From the NCBI GenBank assembly GCA_964560085.1, contig CAZLKF010000005.1, positions 27,260-91,259 of the forward strand: a stretch of DNA of 64,000 nucleotides, in the 5' to 3' direction. The position numbers and the translations under genes are program-made. Source of the DNA: RUG11241 sp964560085 (GTDB taxonomy: Bacteria > Bacillota_I > Bacilli_A > RF39 > UBA660). The notes beneath the pieces were generated by a model, which worked only from the letters and a program-made list of their open reading frames with translations, made no database searches and was not told the DNA's origin. Positions 1 through 12,100 of this stretch are shown piece after piece. Every line of letters begins with the position of its first letter. Positions within the stretch are counted from its first letter, which is position 1.

Positions 1-1
1 T

Positions 2-526
2 GTCACAAATTCTTTTGCATGGTTTATATATTCAACTAAGGTATCAAATAATATTCAAGCTTATGTTAAAGCTTGGAATGTGGCTTTTGAAGTTGGTGAT
101 ACTAATGTTGAACAAATTGTTAATGTTACAATTGAGGATGTTTATCCTGGAATGACAACATTTTCACAACGTGTTAATGCAGCTAATCATAGTGATACTG
201 CAGCAAATTTGAGCTATGAAGTGTTATCTGCTAATATTTTTGGAACTAATTATGAAGTAGATGATGTTGATTTGACCAGTGCCGAACTCGCTAGTCAGTT
301 AGCTAATAATTATCCATTTAGAATAAATATCACGGTTTCTCAAACTTTGATGTCAACCGGAGATACGGCATTTTATGATTTTTCTCTTTCTTGGCCATAT
401 GAATCTGGTGATGATGCCGAAGATACCTATTGGGGAAATTTGGCATATGATTATCATGAAGATAACCCGACTTCGCCAAGTATAACTTTACAAGTAAGAA
501 TTATTGCTACCCAAATTAATGAATAA
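2..526 (+). CDS. TasA/CalY-like secreted protein, 5' end cut by window
   Basis: The reading frame is already open at the window edge, so the start codon and most of the signal peptide lie upstream. The visible N-terminus (SFAWFIYSTKVSNNIQAYVK) has the AWF followed by a polar stretch seen after SipW-type signal peptides, the same junction found in the proteins at 2032 and 17267. The remaining ~150 residues are acidic, Thr/Asn/Ser-rich, have no Cys and look like a beta-rich exported domain (SWPYE...DDAEDTYWG). It is probably a matrix or surface subunit processed by the SipW-like peptidase at 16007; this role is inferred from the junction and from the neighbours. A hairpin terminator starts at its stop codon. 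Confidence 0.7.
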   Translation, partial: VTNSFAWFIYSTKVSNNIQAYVKAWNVAFEVGDTNVEQIVNVTIEDVYPGMTTFSQRVNAANHSDTAANLSYEVLSANIFGTNYEVDDVDLTSAELASQLANNYPFRINITVSQTLMSTGDTAFYDFSLSWPYESGDDAEDTYWGNLAYDYHEDNPTSPSITLQVRIIATQINE

Positions 527-547
527 AGCCTATGATGGCTTTTTTTT
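525..547 (+). terminator. Intrinsic terminator of the first gene
   Basis: AAAGCC and GGCTTT arms around a 6-nt loop, followed by a run of T. It overlaps the stop codon of the partial gene. Confidence 0.7.
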
Positions 548-553
548 GTAAAT

Positions 554-576
554 AAAAAAAGCTAAAATTAATTAGC
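554..576 (-). terminator. Intrinsic terminator of the 568-1149 gene
   Basis: On the minus strand GCTAA and TTAGC arms are followed by seven T. The 5' arm lies in the last codons of the gene, so this transcript and the convergent one end back to back. Confidence 0.55.
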
Positions 577-1149
577 TAATTGTGTAAAATGCAAACTAAC
601 ATCTAATTTTGCTGTTCCGGCTGCCGCTGCTGTATCGGCAACATTGTCCATGTTGGCAGTAGCACTATCATCCCAAACAATAAAAACTCTAATTGTATTA
701 GTTGTTAAGCCATTTCCATAAATAATATTACCGGTTGTAATTGGATTAATTCCGTTTGTTACAATTGTGCCATTATTTAGTGAATAACCAGTAACTTTTA
801 AATCACTAACACTACTTGTATTATTAACATTAACAGAAAGAGTATAACTGAATGATACATCCGCTCCAGAAGAATCTATAATTAAATCAAAATAGCCTTC
901 ACTAGTTGGAGCGATAATATTAGGAGCCATATGTGCGTTACCTGTAAAAGTAGGTGTTACAACTGCCTGAGCAATGCGACCATCGCGAATATCATTGTTA
1001 TTGACTAAAATTCGCCATCTAGCAACTGATATGTTAGTAGTCTCATCTAGAGCAGTTAAGTATTTAGCATATGATTCACGAATAAAAAAGACTGATAAAC
1101 ATAAACATATCAAAAATAGAGAACCAATCATATATAATTTTTTACTCAC
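568..1149 (-). CDS. TasA/CalY-like exported protein with SipW-type signal
   Basis: This 193-residue protein has a hydrophobic segment at about residues 5-24 (YMIGSLFLICLCLSVFFIRE) followed by SYAKYLTALDETTNISVARW, the hallmark of SipW-dependent signal peptides. The mature part contains a W-R-I-L-V-N strand, also seen as W-N-I-Y-I-N in the protein at 15384, so the two are likely paralogues. The start is GTG at 1149, preceded by AGGTGA; a good sigma-A promoter is seen further upstream. It is divergent from the gene at 1296. It is probably a fibre or matrix subunit; no enzyme motif is visible. Confidence 0.8.
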   Translation of the reverse strand: MSKKLYMIGSLFLICLCLSVFFIRESYAKYLTALDETTNISVARWRILVNNNDIRDGRIAQAVVTPTFTGNAHMAPNIIAPTSEGYFDLIIDSSGADVSFSYTLSVNVNNTSSVSDLKVTGYSLNNGTIVTNGINPITTGNIIYGNGLTTNTIRVFIVWDDSATANMDNVADTAAAAGTAKLDVSLHFTQLAN

Positions 1150-1172
1150 GAGTCACCTCTATTCTGTAAAAA

Positions 1173-1201
1173 ATTATAACACAATAATTTATTTCGTGCA
1201 A
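1173..1201 (-). promoter_or_regulatory. Sigma-A promoter for the 568-1149 gene
   Basis: On the minus strand TTGCAC, a 17-nt spacer and a perfect TATAAT, about 24 nt upstream of the GTG start. Confidence 0.75.
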
Positions 1202-1209
1202 TATTGTCA

Positions 1210-1235
1210 TTGTTTACATAAAACAATGTAAACAA
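1210..1235. promoter_or_regulatory. Perfect 10-bp dyad between divergent promoters (possible operator)
   Basis: TTGTTTACAT and ATGTAAACAA arms separated by 6 nt. It lies midway between the -35 boxes of the two divergent promoters, where a dimeric repressor or activator would bind. There is no T run, so it is not a terminator. Which regulator binds is unknown. Confidence 0.5.
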
Positions 1236-1248
1236 AGGGGTTCTTCAA

Positions 1249-1277
1249 TTGAAGTAAGAAATTTTATATGCTAAAAT
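1249..1277 (+). promoter_or_regulatory. Sigma-A promoter for the 1296 gene
   Basis: TTGAAG, 17-nt spacer, TAAAAT, with TATG upstream of the -10. The -35 is half of a 12-bp palindrome CTTCAATTGAAG at 1243-1254. Confidence 0.65.
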
Positions 1278-1295
1278 TTTAATAGAGGAGATAAT

Positions 1296-2042
1296 ATGGC
1301 AAAAGAAGTTGTAATAACAGCACAAAAAATTGAGCGTCGTAAAAAATTTCAAAAAATCACTAAAATTGTTTTATTGATATGTTTTCTTTTGCTTATATTA
1401 ACATTTGTCATTTTAAGTATTGTTTATAATGGTGGTCGTTTTACTGTGACTTTAGATCCAAATTTTGCTCTTCAAACAGGAATTGTCATATATGATGATC
1501 ATGAATATAAAGAAGCTAAGGGAAGACTTTATGCAGAATCATTGGATTTTATGGACAATATTTCAATTAATTGGATTCCCAAAGATATAAATAAAGAAAA
1601 AGATGGCTCACATAATGGAAAGAATTACATTGCTTATACGTTTTATGTAGAAAATACTGGTGATGAAGTGCAAAGTTATTGGTATAGTGTCGTTATAGAT
1701 GATGTTATTAAAAATGTTGATGATGCAGTTCGTATTATGGTTTTTAAAAACGATGAAAAAAAAGTCTATGCCAAAGTTAGTTCTTATACCAAACAAGCTG
1801 AGAAGGATACAGAATTATTTTATTCAAATGACATAGCTGTTTTAGAAGAAAGAAAAGAATTTAAACCTAACGATATTGATAAATTTACTATTGTAGTTTG
1901 GCTTGAAGGTGATGATCCTGATTGCGTTGATGCTATAATCGGTGGCGAAATAAAAATGCATATGGAAATTCGTGAAGAACATTTTGGACAAGAAGAAACA
2001 AAAATTCCAGAAGAAAAAGAGAGTGATAGTAGTGGCAACTAA
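1296..2042 (+). CDS. Membrane-anchored surface protein with WxEGxDxDC motif
   Basis: A 248-residue protein with a basic cytosolic N-terminus, one membrane segment at about residues 24-46 (KIVLLICFLLLILTFVILSI) and an extracellular domain. Near the C-terminus it has VWLEGDDPDCVDAIIGGEI, which matches IWIEGQDVDCEDN in the protein at 2032 and MWVEGQDIDCENG in the one at 17267, so the three share a domain I cannot assign to a named family. Unlike the others it has no AWF-type cleavage junction, so it probably stays anchored. The start follows AGAGGAG. It overlaps the next gene by 11 bp, which suggests translational coupling. Confidence 0.75.
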   Translation: MAKEVVITAQKIERRKKFQKITKIVLLICFLLLILTFVILSIVYNGGRFTVTLDPNFALQTGIVIYDDHEYKEAKGRLYAESLDFMDNISINWIPKDINKEKDGSHNGKNYIAYTFYVENTGDEVQSYWYSVVIDDVIKNVDDAVRIMVFKNDEKKVYAKVSSYTKQAEKDTELFYSNDIAVLEERKEFKPNDIDKFTIVVWLEGDDPDCVDAIIGGEIKMHMEIREEHFGQEETKIPEEKESDSSGN

Positions 2043-3084
2043 GAAAAAAATTGTTCATAAAAAAGTTAAAAAGAAAAATAGTCGCAAGAGGATTAATAAA
2101 AGAAAAAATAGCCGTTTGCTATTTCTACTTTTATGGCTTTTTGTACTTGGAATAACACTTACAACATCTTCATATGCATGGTTTAGTTCAAACAGATTAG
2201 CAACAGTAATGTTAATGGATGTTAAAGTTGCTGCTCAAAATGGCATTGAAATATCGGCTGACGCTATTGATTGGGGACCAGAGCTAGAGGTTGATGATTG
2301 GGAAGAAGTTAATCAGACTTATACTACTAATATTAATCACATGCCGACTACTCTAGAACCAATTTCTACTATTGGCGAAGTTGAAAATGGCTTGCTCAAT
2401 ATGTATTTTGGTGATGTTGAAAATGATGGAAATACTACAAACTTTCTATTGAGAACAACAAAACTAGTTGAAGAAAGAGGCTTTGGAGATGTGTTTGAAG
2501 GTAAGTTTTTAGCATTTGATATATTTCTAAAAGCAACGCAAGATACTAAATTATATTTAACGGGTGGATCTGGAGCTACTTATGTTGGTGAATCATCCGT
2601 TGGAATAGAAAATTCAATGCGATTTGCTTTTGTTATCGAAGGTACTGTACCTGAAGATACGTCGATAGGAACAGTTCAAAATTTAAAGACAAATAATAGC
2701 AATAACGTGTATATATGGGAACCAAATTATGATGTTCATACCGATTCAGCAATCGAAAATGCAAGAGAAACTTATGGCTTAAATATTGGTTCTACAAGTG
2801 GAATTCTTCCTTATGATGGAGTTAGAGCAGAAATCACACGAGCTGATAGAGTTTATACCCATACAGCCAAAGCAGAAAATTTTCCTAACTTTTTTAAAAA
2901 AGTAGATATCGCTTATGCAACAAAAAGCAATTTTAACCATAATATAGAAGTGTTCTCATTACAAACAGGTATTACAAAAGTACGCGTTTATATATGGATA
3001 GAAGGTCAAGACGTTGACTGTGAAGATAATGCTGCAATCGGCGAAATTTCTTTCAATTTGCAATTTAGTACAAACCCATCTTAA
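2032..3084 (+). CDS. Large SipW-dependent exported protein (paralogue of 17267 gene)
   Basis: About 350 residues from a GTG at 2032, chosen because AGAGAG lies just upstream and it overlaps the preceding stop by 11 bp; an earlier GTG at 1972 would intrude 70 bp into that gene. A strongly basic N-terminus precedes a hydrophobic core (LLFLLLWLFVLGITLTTSSY) and the junction SSYAWFSSN, typical of SipW substrates. It shares with the 17267 protein the motifs M..TLEPIST, FLAFDIFLK, YIWEPNYDVH, PYDGV and VRVYIWIEGQDVDCED. It is probably a structural or adhesive surface protein. It forms an operon with 1296. Confidence 0.8.
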   Translation: MATKKKIVHKKVKKKNSRKRINKRKNSRLLFLLLWLFVLGITLTTSSYAWFSSNRLATVMLMDVKVAAQNGIEISADAIDWGPELEVDDWEEVNQTYTTNINHMPTTLEPISTIGEVENGLLNMYFGDVENDGNTTNFLLRTTKLVEERGFGDVFEGKFLAFDIFLKATQDTKLYLTGGSGATYVGESSVGIENSMRFAFVIEGTVPEDTSIGTVQNLKTNNSNNVYIWEPNYDVHTDSAIENARETYGLNIGSTSGILPYDGVRAEITRADRVYTHTAKAENFPNFFKKVDIAYATKSNFNHNIEVFSLQTGITKVRVYIWIEGQDVDCEDNAAIGEISFNLQFSTNPS

Positions 3085-3096
3085 GATGGGTTTTTT
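3072..3096 (+). terminator. Intrinsic terminator with the stop codon in its loop
   Basis: Perfect 9-bp arms AAACCCATC and GATGGGTTT around TTAA, then T6. The TAA stop of the 2032 gene lies within the loop. Confidence 0.85.
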
Positions 3097-3107
3097 CATG
3101 CATTTAA

Positions 3108-3136
3108 TTTACATTAAAGCTTATATATGATATAAT
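3108..3136 (+). promoter_or_regulatory. Sigma-A promoter for the giant surface protein
   Basis: TTTACA, 17-nt spacer, perfect TATAAT, 24 nt upstream of the start codon. No riboswitch-like leader fits in the short 5' UTR. Confidence 0.75.
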
Positions 3137-3160
3137 TTTATAGATAGTAGGTGGGTACGA

Positions 3161-6100
3161 ATGAAGAAGATAAAGCAATTTTATAAAACAATTTTTTCTT
3201 TAGATTTAAAAATAAAAGTTCGTATTTTATCTGCTTTTTTCTGTATTTCTTTACTTGGTTTTAGTTTGTTTGCTTATTTAAAAACTTATAGTGAGCCAAT
3301 CATTTCATTTCAAGATGATCCGAGTTATCTTACAAGTAGAGTATCAGGTAATGTCGTTTATGTTAATGATTTGATGAATGATTGGTACTACTATATGGGT
3401 AAAAATTATACTGATTCAGATGGAACTTTACCAACTACAGATAATAAAAATTATTATAATGATCAAACTTTAGCTCAAGTGAAAATCACTTATAGTGGAA
3501 TTGATATAAAGAATAGCAACTATCATGGTTATGTTTCAAGAACTGAAAGACAAGATACATATATTTATTTTAAAACTTATCCAGTTAATAATAATAACAC
3601 AGCTAACAATTTTAATGATGATTACATAATGATTGAATTAATTGATAATCCTTTTACTGATCGTCCAAATGATAAAGGTTTTAATGGTTGGATTAGCAAT
3701 AATCAAGGCGTTTATGTTAGTTACGATAATAATTATTATATCCGTTATGCTAAAGTGCCAGTAACTTATACTAATAACAAAACAAATAAAATTGAATTAA
3801 GCTTTTATGCCAATTGGATTGATGCTGCTGTTGGAACAACCAATTCCAATCAAAATACTTGGTCTAATGCTTTTAATAATTTAGAATCAAAGCAAATGCA
3901 TTTGTTAACAACCACCAACATAACTTATCCATCTACTAATATGGCAGGATATTTCCATAAAGTGGAGATTGAAGATGGCGATAGTTGCAGTGGCTATTAT
4001 GATGAATATGGCAATTTGCAGAATAATTGTACTTGCTATGGTGGTGGGTATTGGTGGAATCCTGATCCCTGTACTTATTATCAAATAATTCAAAATGAAA
4101 CATTTAATGTTAATAACGAATATTTTCATGTTGTTAATGGTCGAATGGTAGAACTTAACAATTCCACAATGGCAATTCGTACACCATTACAACAATATGC
4201 AGCACCATATGCTATGGCCGGTTATTTTAAATTAGTGAATATTCCAAATGGCAGTTCTTATGATGGATATTACGATATGTATGGCAATGCTTTAACAGGT
4301 AATTGTAGTGGTGATTGTGATGCATATGAACTTATGCAGTATTATAATGCTGATAATACCATAAATACAATTGATTTTAATGCTGATTATTATTATTTAA
4401 CAACAAGGGATACTAATATAATCGTACTTACAAGAAATATAAGCAATACTTGGGGTTCTTCTCAAAATAAGCCGTTTACATTTACAGGAGTTCATAATGG
4501 GACAACATATAATACTACTTGGACAGTTACAAATTTAGCAGTCAATTGTTACAATGATACAACAATTGAAAATATGACGATTTATGATCGTCGAAATTTG
4601 AGTGCAACTTACGATCCAACTAATAGTACATCTTCAAGTGGCTCTTTTTTTGGACGTTATAACAATGTGAAATTAGGTCGTGGAATTAATCGAAGTGGTA
4701 ATTATCCTAATTTTCTAACTGTACTTGGAGGACCGGGGTCAACTGGTAGCAATGGCAATGCAACAAGATATCGTTTAATGGTCGAAAGTGGAATTTATAA
4801 TGCTTTTGGTATCATCACAGGATCTTCAAGCAACTCTAATAACACCATATATACGTTTGCACAAGCAATTTATGGCAATGATTATGATCGCGCAAATAAC
4901 GATAATACAAAGCTTGATGTTTATAATACAGCTGCTGGTAGTTGGAGTGGGAATATTCATGGTGATGATAATAGTGATAACTCAATTGATATTGCTATTG
5001 ATTTGATTGTCAAAAGTGGTGAATTTGGAACAGGCAAAGGTGACTATACATCTGGTATTTATGTTGGGGCATTAAGTTATGGTAACCATTATGCAGCTAG
5101 ACGTGCAAAAATTGAGGGTGGCTATATCTATAACTTGATTGGTGGACCAATTACTTATAGTTCACGTTCAGGTATAAATGATACTTACATTTATATGACT
5201 GGTGGATCAGTTGATGTTATCATCGGCGGAGCTGGTCGAAGTACAACATATGGCAATCGACTTATTAGTGTTACGGGAGGTACTGTTAATTATAGTGTTT
5301 TTGGTGGCTCTAATAGTTATTCAGGGGCTAGTGATGAAGGAACTTTAAAAGGATCAACATATGTTTATGTTGGTGGGAATGCTATTATTGGAAATCAAAC
5401 TTATGTAAACAATGGAAGTCAACTATGGGAAGCAGAGGCTGGTTCGGTCTTTGGTATTGGAAATGGAAATCCTAATAGGGATTCATCAACAATCGGATCG
5501 GCAGATAATTCAAATATTATAATAGATCAAAACGCAACCATTCGCCGTAACGTTTATGGTGGTGGAAACCTTGGAGCAACTGGAGTTAGTAGTGATTCTA
5601 ATAGTGCATATTCAAAAATATTCATTCATAATGGTACTATTCAAGGCTCGGTTTATGGCGGAGGCAACAAAAATGGAGCCGGAAAAACAAGCAATAATGC
5701 TAATGCTACAATTGATATAACGATGAATGATGGAAATGTTGGAGGATCTATTTATGGCGGTAGTAATCAGTTAGGAACTATCAATGGTAATGTAAATATT
5801 AAAATTAATGGTGGCCAGATTACAAATTCAGTCTATGGTGGAGGGCGAGGAGGTTATTCTTCTTCTTCGGATGGAACTTATGTTACTAAGCAAGTAAATG
5901 TTGTTGTAGGTGATAATTCTGTTGCGACAACTCCAATCATTAATGGTTCAGTTTATGGTGGTTCAGCTTTTGGAACTGTCAATTCTTCCGAAAGATCAAC
6001 AACTATTTCTACATACCCAACTAATGTAACAGTTAATAAGGGAACGATAGGCAATGTCTTTGGTGGAGGCCAAGGAGGTGTCGAAGGAAATACAACTTAT

Positions 6101-9100
6101 ATACCTTATGTTGCCGGGAATATTACAGTAACAATTAATGATGGTGATATAGGTAGTGTATATGGAGCTAATGATGCCAAAGGAATTCCTAATGGCTCAA
6201 TAAAAGTTTATCTAAATGGTGGTACAATTGGTAATACGTTTGGTGGAGGACGTGCGACAGGCGCTAATTCTCCTGAAGTTTATATGCAAGGAGCAACTTG
6301 TCCAAATATCTTCGGCGGGTCAGATACAGAAGGTAATGTTACAACTAGCAATGTCATTTGTACAAGTGGTTACCCAAATATGATTTATGGTGGCAATAAT
6401 TTAGGTGGAACAACAACTACTACTAATGTTACTATTAATGGTTGTAATCTGAATAGTGTTTATGGTGGTGGTAAGCAAGCATCAACAACGACTTCAAATG
6501 TTAATTTTAATTATGGTATGGCAACTAATGTCTTTGGTGGTGGAAGTGAAGCCGGAGTAACTACTACAAACGTCAATTTGGGAAAGGGAACCATAACAAA
6601 TGTTTTTGGTGGTTCAGATGCCAGTGGCAATGTTACGACAAGCAATATAAAAAATTCAACAGCTGCCAATAATGCTAATATAGCAATTAATACAGTTGTT
6701 AGTGTTAGCCAAGTTAATCAAACTAATACGACAAATCATTTGTCAAGTGAAAACTTAAATGTGACAATTAGTAATAATACAGGAGCTAATATTACTGAAT
6801 GGGATTTATATATAATGACTGGGGAAGCTGTATTAGATTCAAATTGGTCGAGTGCAACAATTACTTACAATAATGGTGTATTTCATATAAATGAAATTAA
6901 TCAGTGGTATGCAACCAATACGATAAATAGCCATGGCACTTATAATTTTAATTTCAATATTCATTCTTATGTTCCATATGCTGATTTTGCAATAACAGGT
7001 TATTTATTTAAAGGCTATGATGCTGCTCATAATGAATATATTTATACAAGCGATTCTACAATTAAGATTGAAAATTTATATGGAGGTAATAATGCTGGTG
7101 ATGTTACTACTCATGCTAAAATTGATTTAGATTCAGGAATTATTACTAATTTATATGGTGGCGGCAAACAAGCCGTTACAGGAGATTCGGATATTGAACT
7201 TGCCGGAGTAACAATTAGTGATACTATCTATGGTGGTGGAGATCAAGCAGCTATTACAACGGTTAAAGCAGTAATAAGTGATTCTACAATTGGTTCAAAT
7301 GAAGTTAACGGTGCTATTTATGGTGGTGGAAATAATGCTGGAGTTAATGGAAACATTGATTTAACAATAAACAACGGAACTGAAGTACATGGAACCATTT
7401 GTGGTGGTGGAAATAATGGAAATGTCACTGGTAATGTAATTGCTAGAATTTCTAGAACAACAGTTACTCAGAGCATTTATGGTGGTGGAAATAACGCTAG
7501 TGTAAATGGTAATATCACTTTAAATGTCAATACGAATACGACAGTTGCTGATAGTATCTATGGTGGCGGCAACAACGGAGCAACTCTAGGAACTACCACA
7601 TCAACAATAGCCAATACGAGTGCAACTAATGGAATCTATGGTGGTGGAAATGCTGCCAATGTCGGAAGCTTTAATAACACTAATACAGCTTCAACCTTGA
7701 ATTTAAATACAGTAACAACATGTGATGTATATGGAGGCGGTCGTTCAGCCGGAGTTAATGGATCAACCGATGTAACGATAACAAATAGTACAATAACATG
7801 TAATGCATTTGGTGGTGGAAATGGAATAACATCTGTTGTTCCAGGAGATTCAACTGGTGAACTTAATCCAGCTAAAGTAACAGGTAATGCAAGTATTGAA
7901 ATAACAAATGGAACAACAATAACCGAAAATGTATATGGTGGTGGCAACTTAGGATTTGTATTAGGTAATGGACATATAGAAATCGAAGATTCAACAATAA
8001 ATAGTTCAGTATATGGAGGCGGCAACAACGGAAATGTTAATGGAGCAGTTGAGACTAGTATTATCGAAACATTAGTTGCAAACAACATTTATGGTGGTGG
8101 AAATAATGGTAGTGTTGGCAGTAATGCGACAACAATTATAACGACAGTTACAGGAGTAGATAACATCTATGGTGGTGGAAATGCTGCTGGTGTAGGTGGG
8201 AATGTAATATTAAATATCAATACAAATACAGCAGTTGCTGATAGTATCTATGGTGGTGGAAATGAAGGTGATGTTACTGGAGCAATCACAACTACGATAG
8301 CCAATACAACAGTTGCAACTAACATATTTGGAGGCGGCAACAATGGAAATGTTGGCAGTAATGCGACAACAACTATAACAACTGTTACAGGAGTAGATAA
8401 CATTTATGGTGGTGGAAATAACGCTAGTGTAAATGGTAATATCACTTTAAATGTCAATACGAATACGACAGTTGCTGATAGTATCTATGGTGGCGGCAAC
8501 AACGGAGCAACTCTAGGAACTACCACATCAACAATAGCCAATACGAGTGCAACTAATGGAATCTATGGTGGTGGAAATGCTGCCAATGTCGGAAGCTTTA
8601 ATAACACTAATACAGCTTCAACCTTGAATTTAAATACAGTAACAACATGTGATGTATATGGAGGCGGTCGTTCAGCCGGAGTTAATGGATCAACCGATGT
8701 AACGATAACAAATAGTACAATAACATGTAATGCATTTGGTGGTGGAAATGGAATAACATCTGTTGTTCCAGGAGATTCAACTGGTGAACTTAATCCAGCT
8801 AAAGTAACAGGTAATGCAAGTATTGAAATAACAAATGGAACAACAATAACCGAAAATGTATATGGTGGTGGCAACTTAGGATTTGTATTAGGTAATGGAC
8901 ATATAGAAATCGAAGATTCAACAATAAATAGTTCAGTATATGGAGGCGGCAACAACGGAAATGTTAATGGAGCAGTTGAGACTAGTATTATCGAAACATT
9001 AGTTGCAAACAACATTTATGGTGGTGGAAATAATGGTAGTGTTGGCAGTAATGCGACAACAATTATAACGACAGTTACAGGAGTAGATAACATCTATGGT

Positions 9101-12100
9101 GGTGGAAATGCTGCTGGTGTAGGTGGGAATGTAATATTAAATATCAATACAAATACAGCAGTTGCTGATAGTATCTATGGTGGTGGAAATGAAGGTGATG
9201 TTACTGGAGCAATCACAACTACGATAGCCAATACAACAGTTGCAACTAACATATTTGGAGGCGGCAACAATGGAAATGTTGGCAGTAATGCGACAACAAC
9301 TATAACAACTGTTACAGGAGTAGATAACATTTATGGTGGTGGAAATAACGCTAGTGTAAATGGTAATATCACTTTAAATGTCAATACGAATACGACAGTT
9401 GCTGATAGTATCTATGGTGGCGGCAACAACGGAGCAACTCTAGGAACTACCACATCAACAATAGCCAATACGAGTGCAACTAATGGAATCTATGGTGGTG
9501 GAAATGCTGCCAATGTCGGAAGCTTTAATAACACTAATACAGCTTCAACCTTGAATTTAAATACAGTAACAACATGTGATGTATATGGAGGCGGTCGTTC
9601 AGCCGGAGTTAATGGATCAACCGATGTAACGATAACAAATAGTACAATAACATGTAATGCATTTGGTGGTGGAAATGGAATAACATCTGTTGTTCCAGGA
9701 GATTCAACTGGTGAACTTAATCCAGCTAAAGTAACAGGTAATGCAAGTATTGAAATAACAAATGGAACAACAATAACCGAAAATGTATATGGTGGTGGCA
9801 ACTTAGGATTTGTATTAGGTAATACAAATGTAACTATTAACAATTCGGATGTAAATATAAATTCTTTTGGAGGCGGCAATGCTTCTAGGGTAAAAGGAAA
9901 TTCAAACGTTTTATTAACTCAAGCGACAATTGGTGGTAGTGCTTATGCTGGTGGTAACGGGGCAACCGCAATTGTTGAAGGAAGCACAAATTTAGATATT
10001 GGAAACAATACTGATATTACTGAACACGTATTTGGAGGCGGTAATGCCGCTGCAACAGGATTACCGAACATAAATACATCAACAGGAATTGTTAATATTG
10101 CTGGTGCTACAATCGGTGGGAATGTTTATGGTGGAGCTAATACATCTGTTTTGTATGGAACTGCCAATTTGAACATTGGACAAAATGTTGTTACTGACAA
10201 TACTTTAATTCCAAGCGATATCATTATAGGTGGAACTGTTTTTGGCGGTGGAGAAGCGAACGCAAGTGGTTCAGAAAACTATGATTATACTTTCATTAGT
10301 GTAACCGTAGGAATTAATATAAATATTGATGGTTTAAACCATAATAATTTTTCAATTGGTGGATCAATATTTGGTAGTGGTAATGCTTCCTCTACAACAG
10401 GTGATAGTTTCATTAATATTAGTAATTATGGAAGCGAAAATAATGTAAGAGATAACATTTCGGTTCAAAGAGCAACGACTGTAACCATTAGTAATTCACA
10501 TATGAAATTAGCTGGAGCAACAGACCGTACAAATGAATATTTAAATACTTTATTTTCATTAAGCCGAATTCAAGAATTAAAACTAAAGAATAATAGTAGT
10601 CTTTATTTAAAAACCGGCGCCAATTTGCTTGAAAAATTTTCTAGTGTTGTTGATATAAATGATGTTGAAACTAAAGCTTCTGCTCAAATAAATGATCAAA
10701 CAAAAGTTGTAACAAGAAACGTGAATAATCGTTTATATATGTACGAAGGTAAAGTTTTAAATGTTGCAACAAATGAAAGTGTTACAAGTTATGGTGAAGT
10801 ATATGGTATGACTTTTTTCGGAATGTATCGTGAAGATAATAGTGGTAAACCGATAACTGGGTTATATCAAAGCTCTTACGATTACGGAGATACAGCGACT
10901 TCGGGAGATGTTTATTTCTTTACTGATGGTAGTTATGTTTTAGGACTTCACAATACTAATCATAATATTAAAGTTGATGGTTTTTATTCTAATAAAACAG
11001 TCGAAGAAAATCCGAATGAAATTATCACATTCTATATTCAACCGACACCACCTGATACCTCACTTTATATGTGGTTGATTGGTTCGAAAGTTGAAACTTA
11101 TGATATAGAATTAACTGCTTCAAAATATGCAACATTAGGTATTCATGAATTAAGTTTTCCAACATATTCTACACCTAATACTTCATTTTCTATTCTAGGT
11201 TTTAACTATGATGGATTGGAAAATGGCGCGAGTTTAGTCCCATCAGCAAATATTAGAAGAATTGCATCATCTACTGAAGTAGCTGATAATACTATGGGAT
11301 TAGCTATAAAAACCGGTCAAAAAGCATGGATTACAATCGGTGAAACAGAATTTATTTCTAATCCAACTAGCCCAATGGTAGGAACAACATTGTATGAGAC
11401 CGAAAACTCAACGGAAATTCCAAGTTTCTTGTTCTATCTATATCATTCGAAAAATCTGGGTTCAACAGGGGACTTTGGTATCGTTACTATCTCATTGGCA
11501 GTAATTACGCCAATTGATGATTTAACAAATGAAGTAAAGCGTATAAACATTAATGTTGATATAAAAAGAGAACTATATAACACAAATGACTATGAAGCAA
11601 CTATTACTGTTGGAAAACAGTATACGATGTTTGCTCCAAGCGTTGTAAATATTACATCATCTAGTAGTTTCAGTGCATATTTTTCACTATATAGAGAGTC
11701 GGCTACTAATCCATATCGAATAGGTGATCATCGTGTAATTGTTTCTTCTTATGTTTTACCTATTGATACAAAAATAACAATGATAGATTATACTAATGAA
11801 AATATGCCAATATATTATTATTACGTGGTGACTGCTGCTGACTATGCTGCTTCTCTAATAGAATATAATCAAACAAATGAAGTAACTTATCGATTTGATA
11901 AATTTCTGAAAATGGGAAGTACGTCTGTAAGCAATAATTATGATGATGCCACCGTAAATAATCAATATTATGATGCAAATCTCGGCCTTGCCCAGGAAGA
12001 ATTTATATTTATCGTTGATTTTAAGGAAAGTAATATAAATACCAATGTTTTGAATAATAGTTTTTTGATTGAACTTAGAAATTATAATAGTCAAACATTA

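Noticed and set aside
974..1231. Plus-strand 85-codon frame
   Set aside because: It is antisense to the TasA-like gene at 568-1149 and runs across the divergent promoters; no ribosome site.
7474..9823. CRISPR-like array
   Set aside because: The repeats are long, in frame, and there are no short direct repeats with unique spacers; they encode protein repeats.
7636..9879. Three minus-strand Pro/Val-rich reading frames of 129-150 codons
   Set aside because: They are the antisense of the YGGGN repeat (GGTGGTGG gives Pro-Pro), repeat with the same 927-bp period, and have no ribosome sites.
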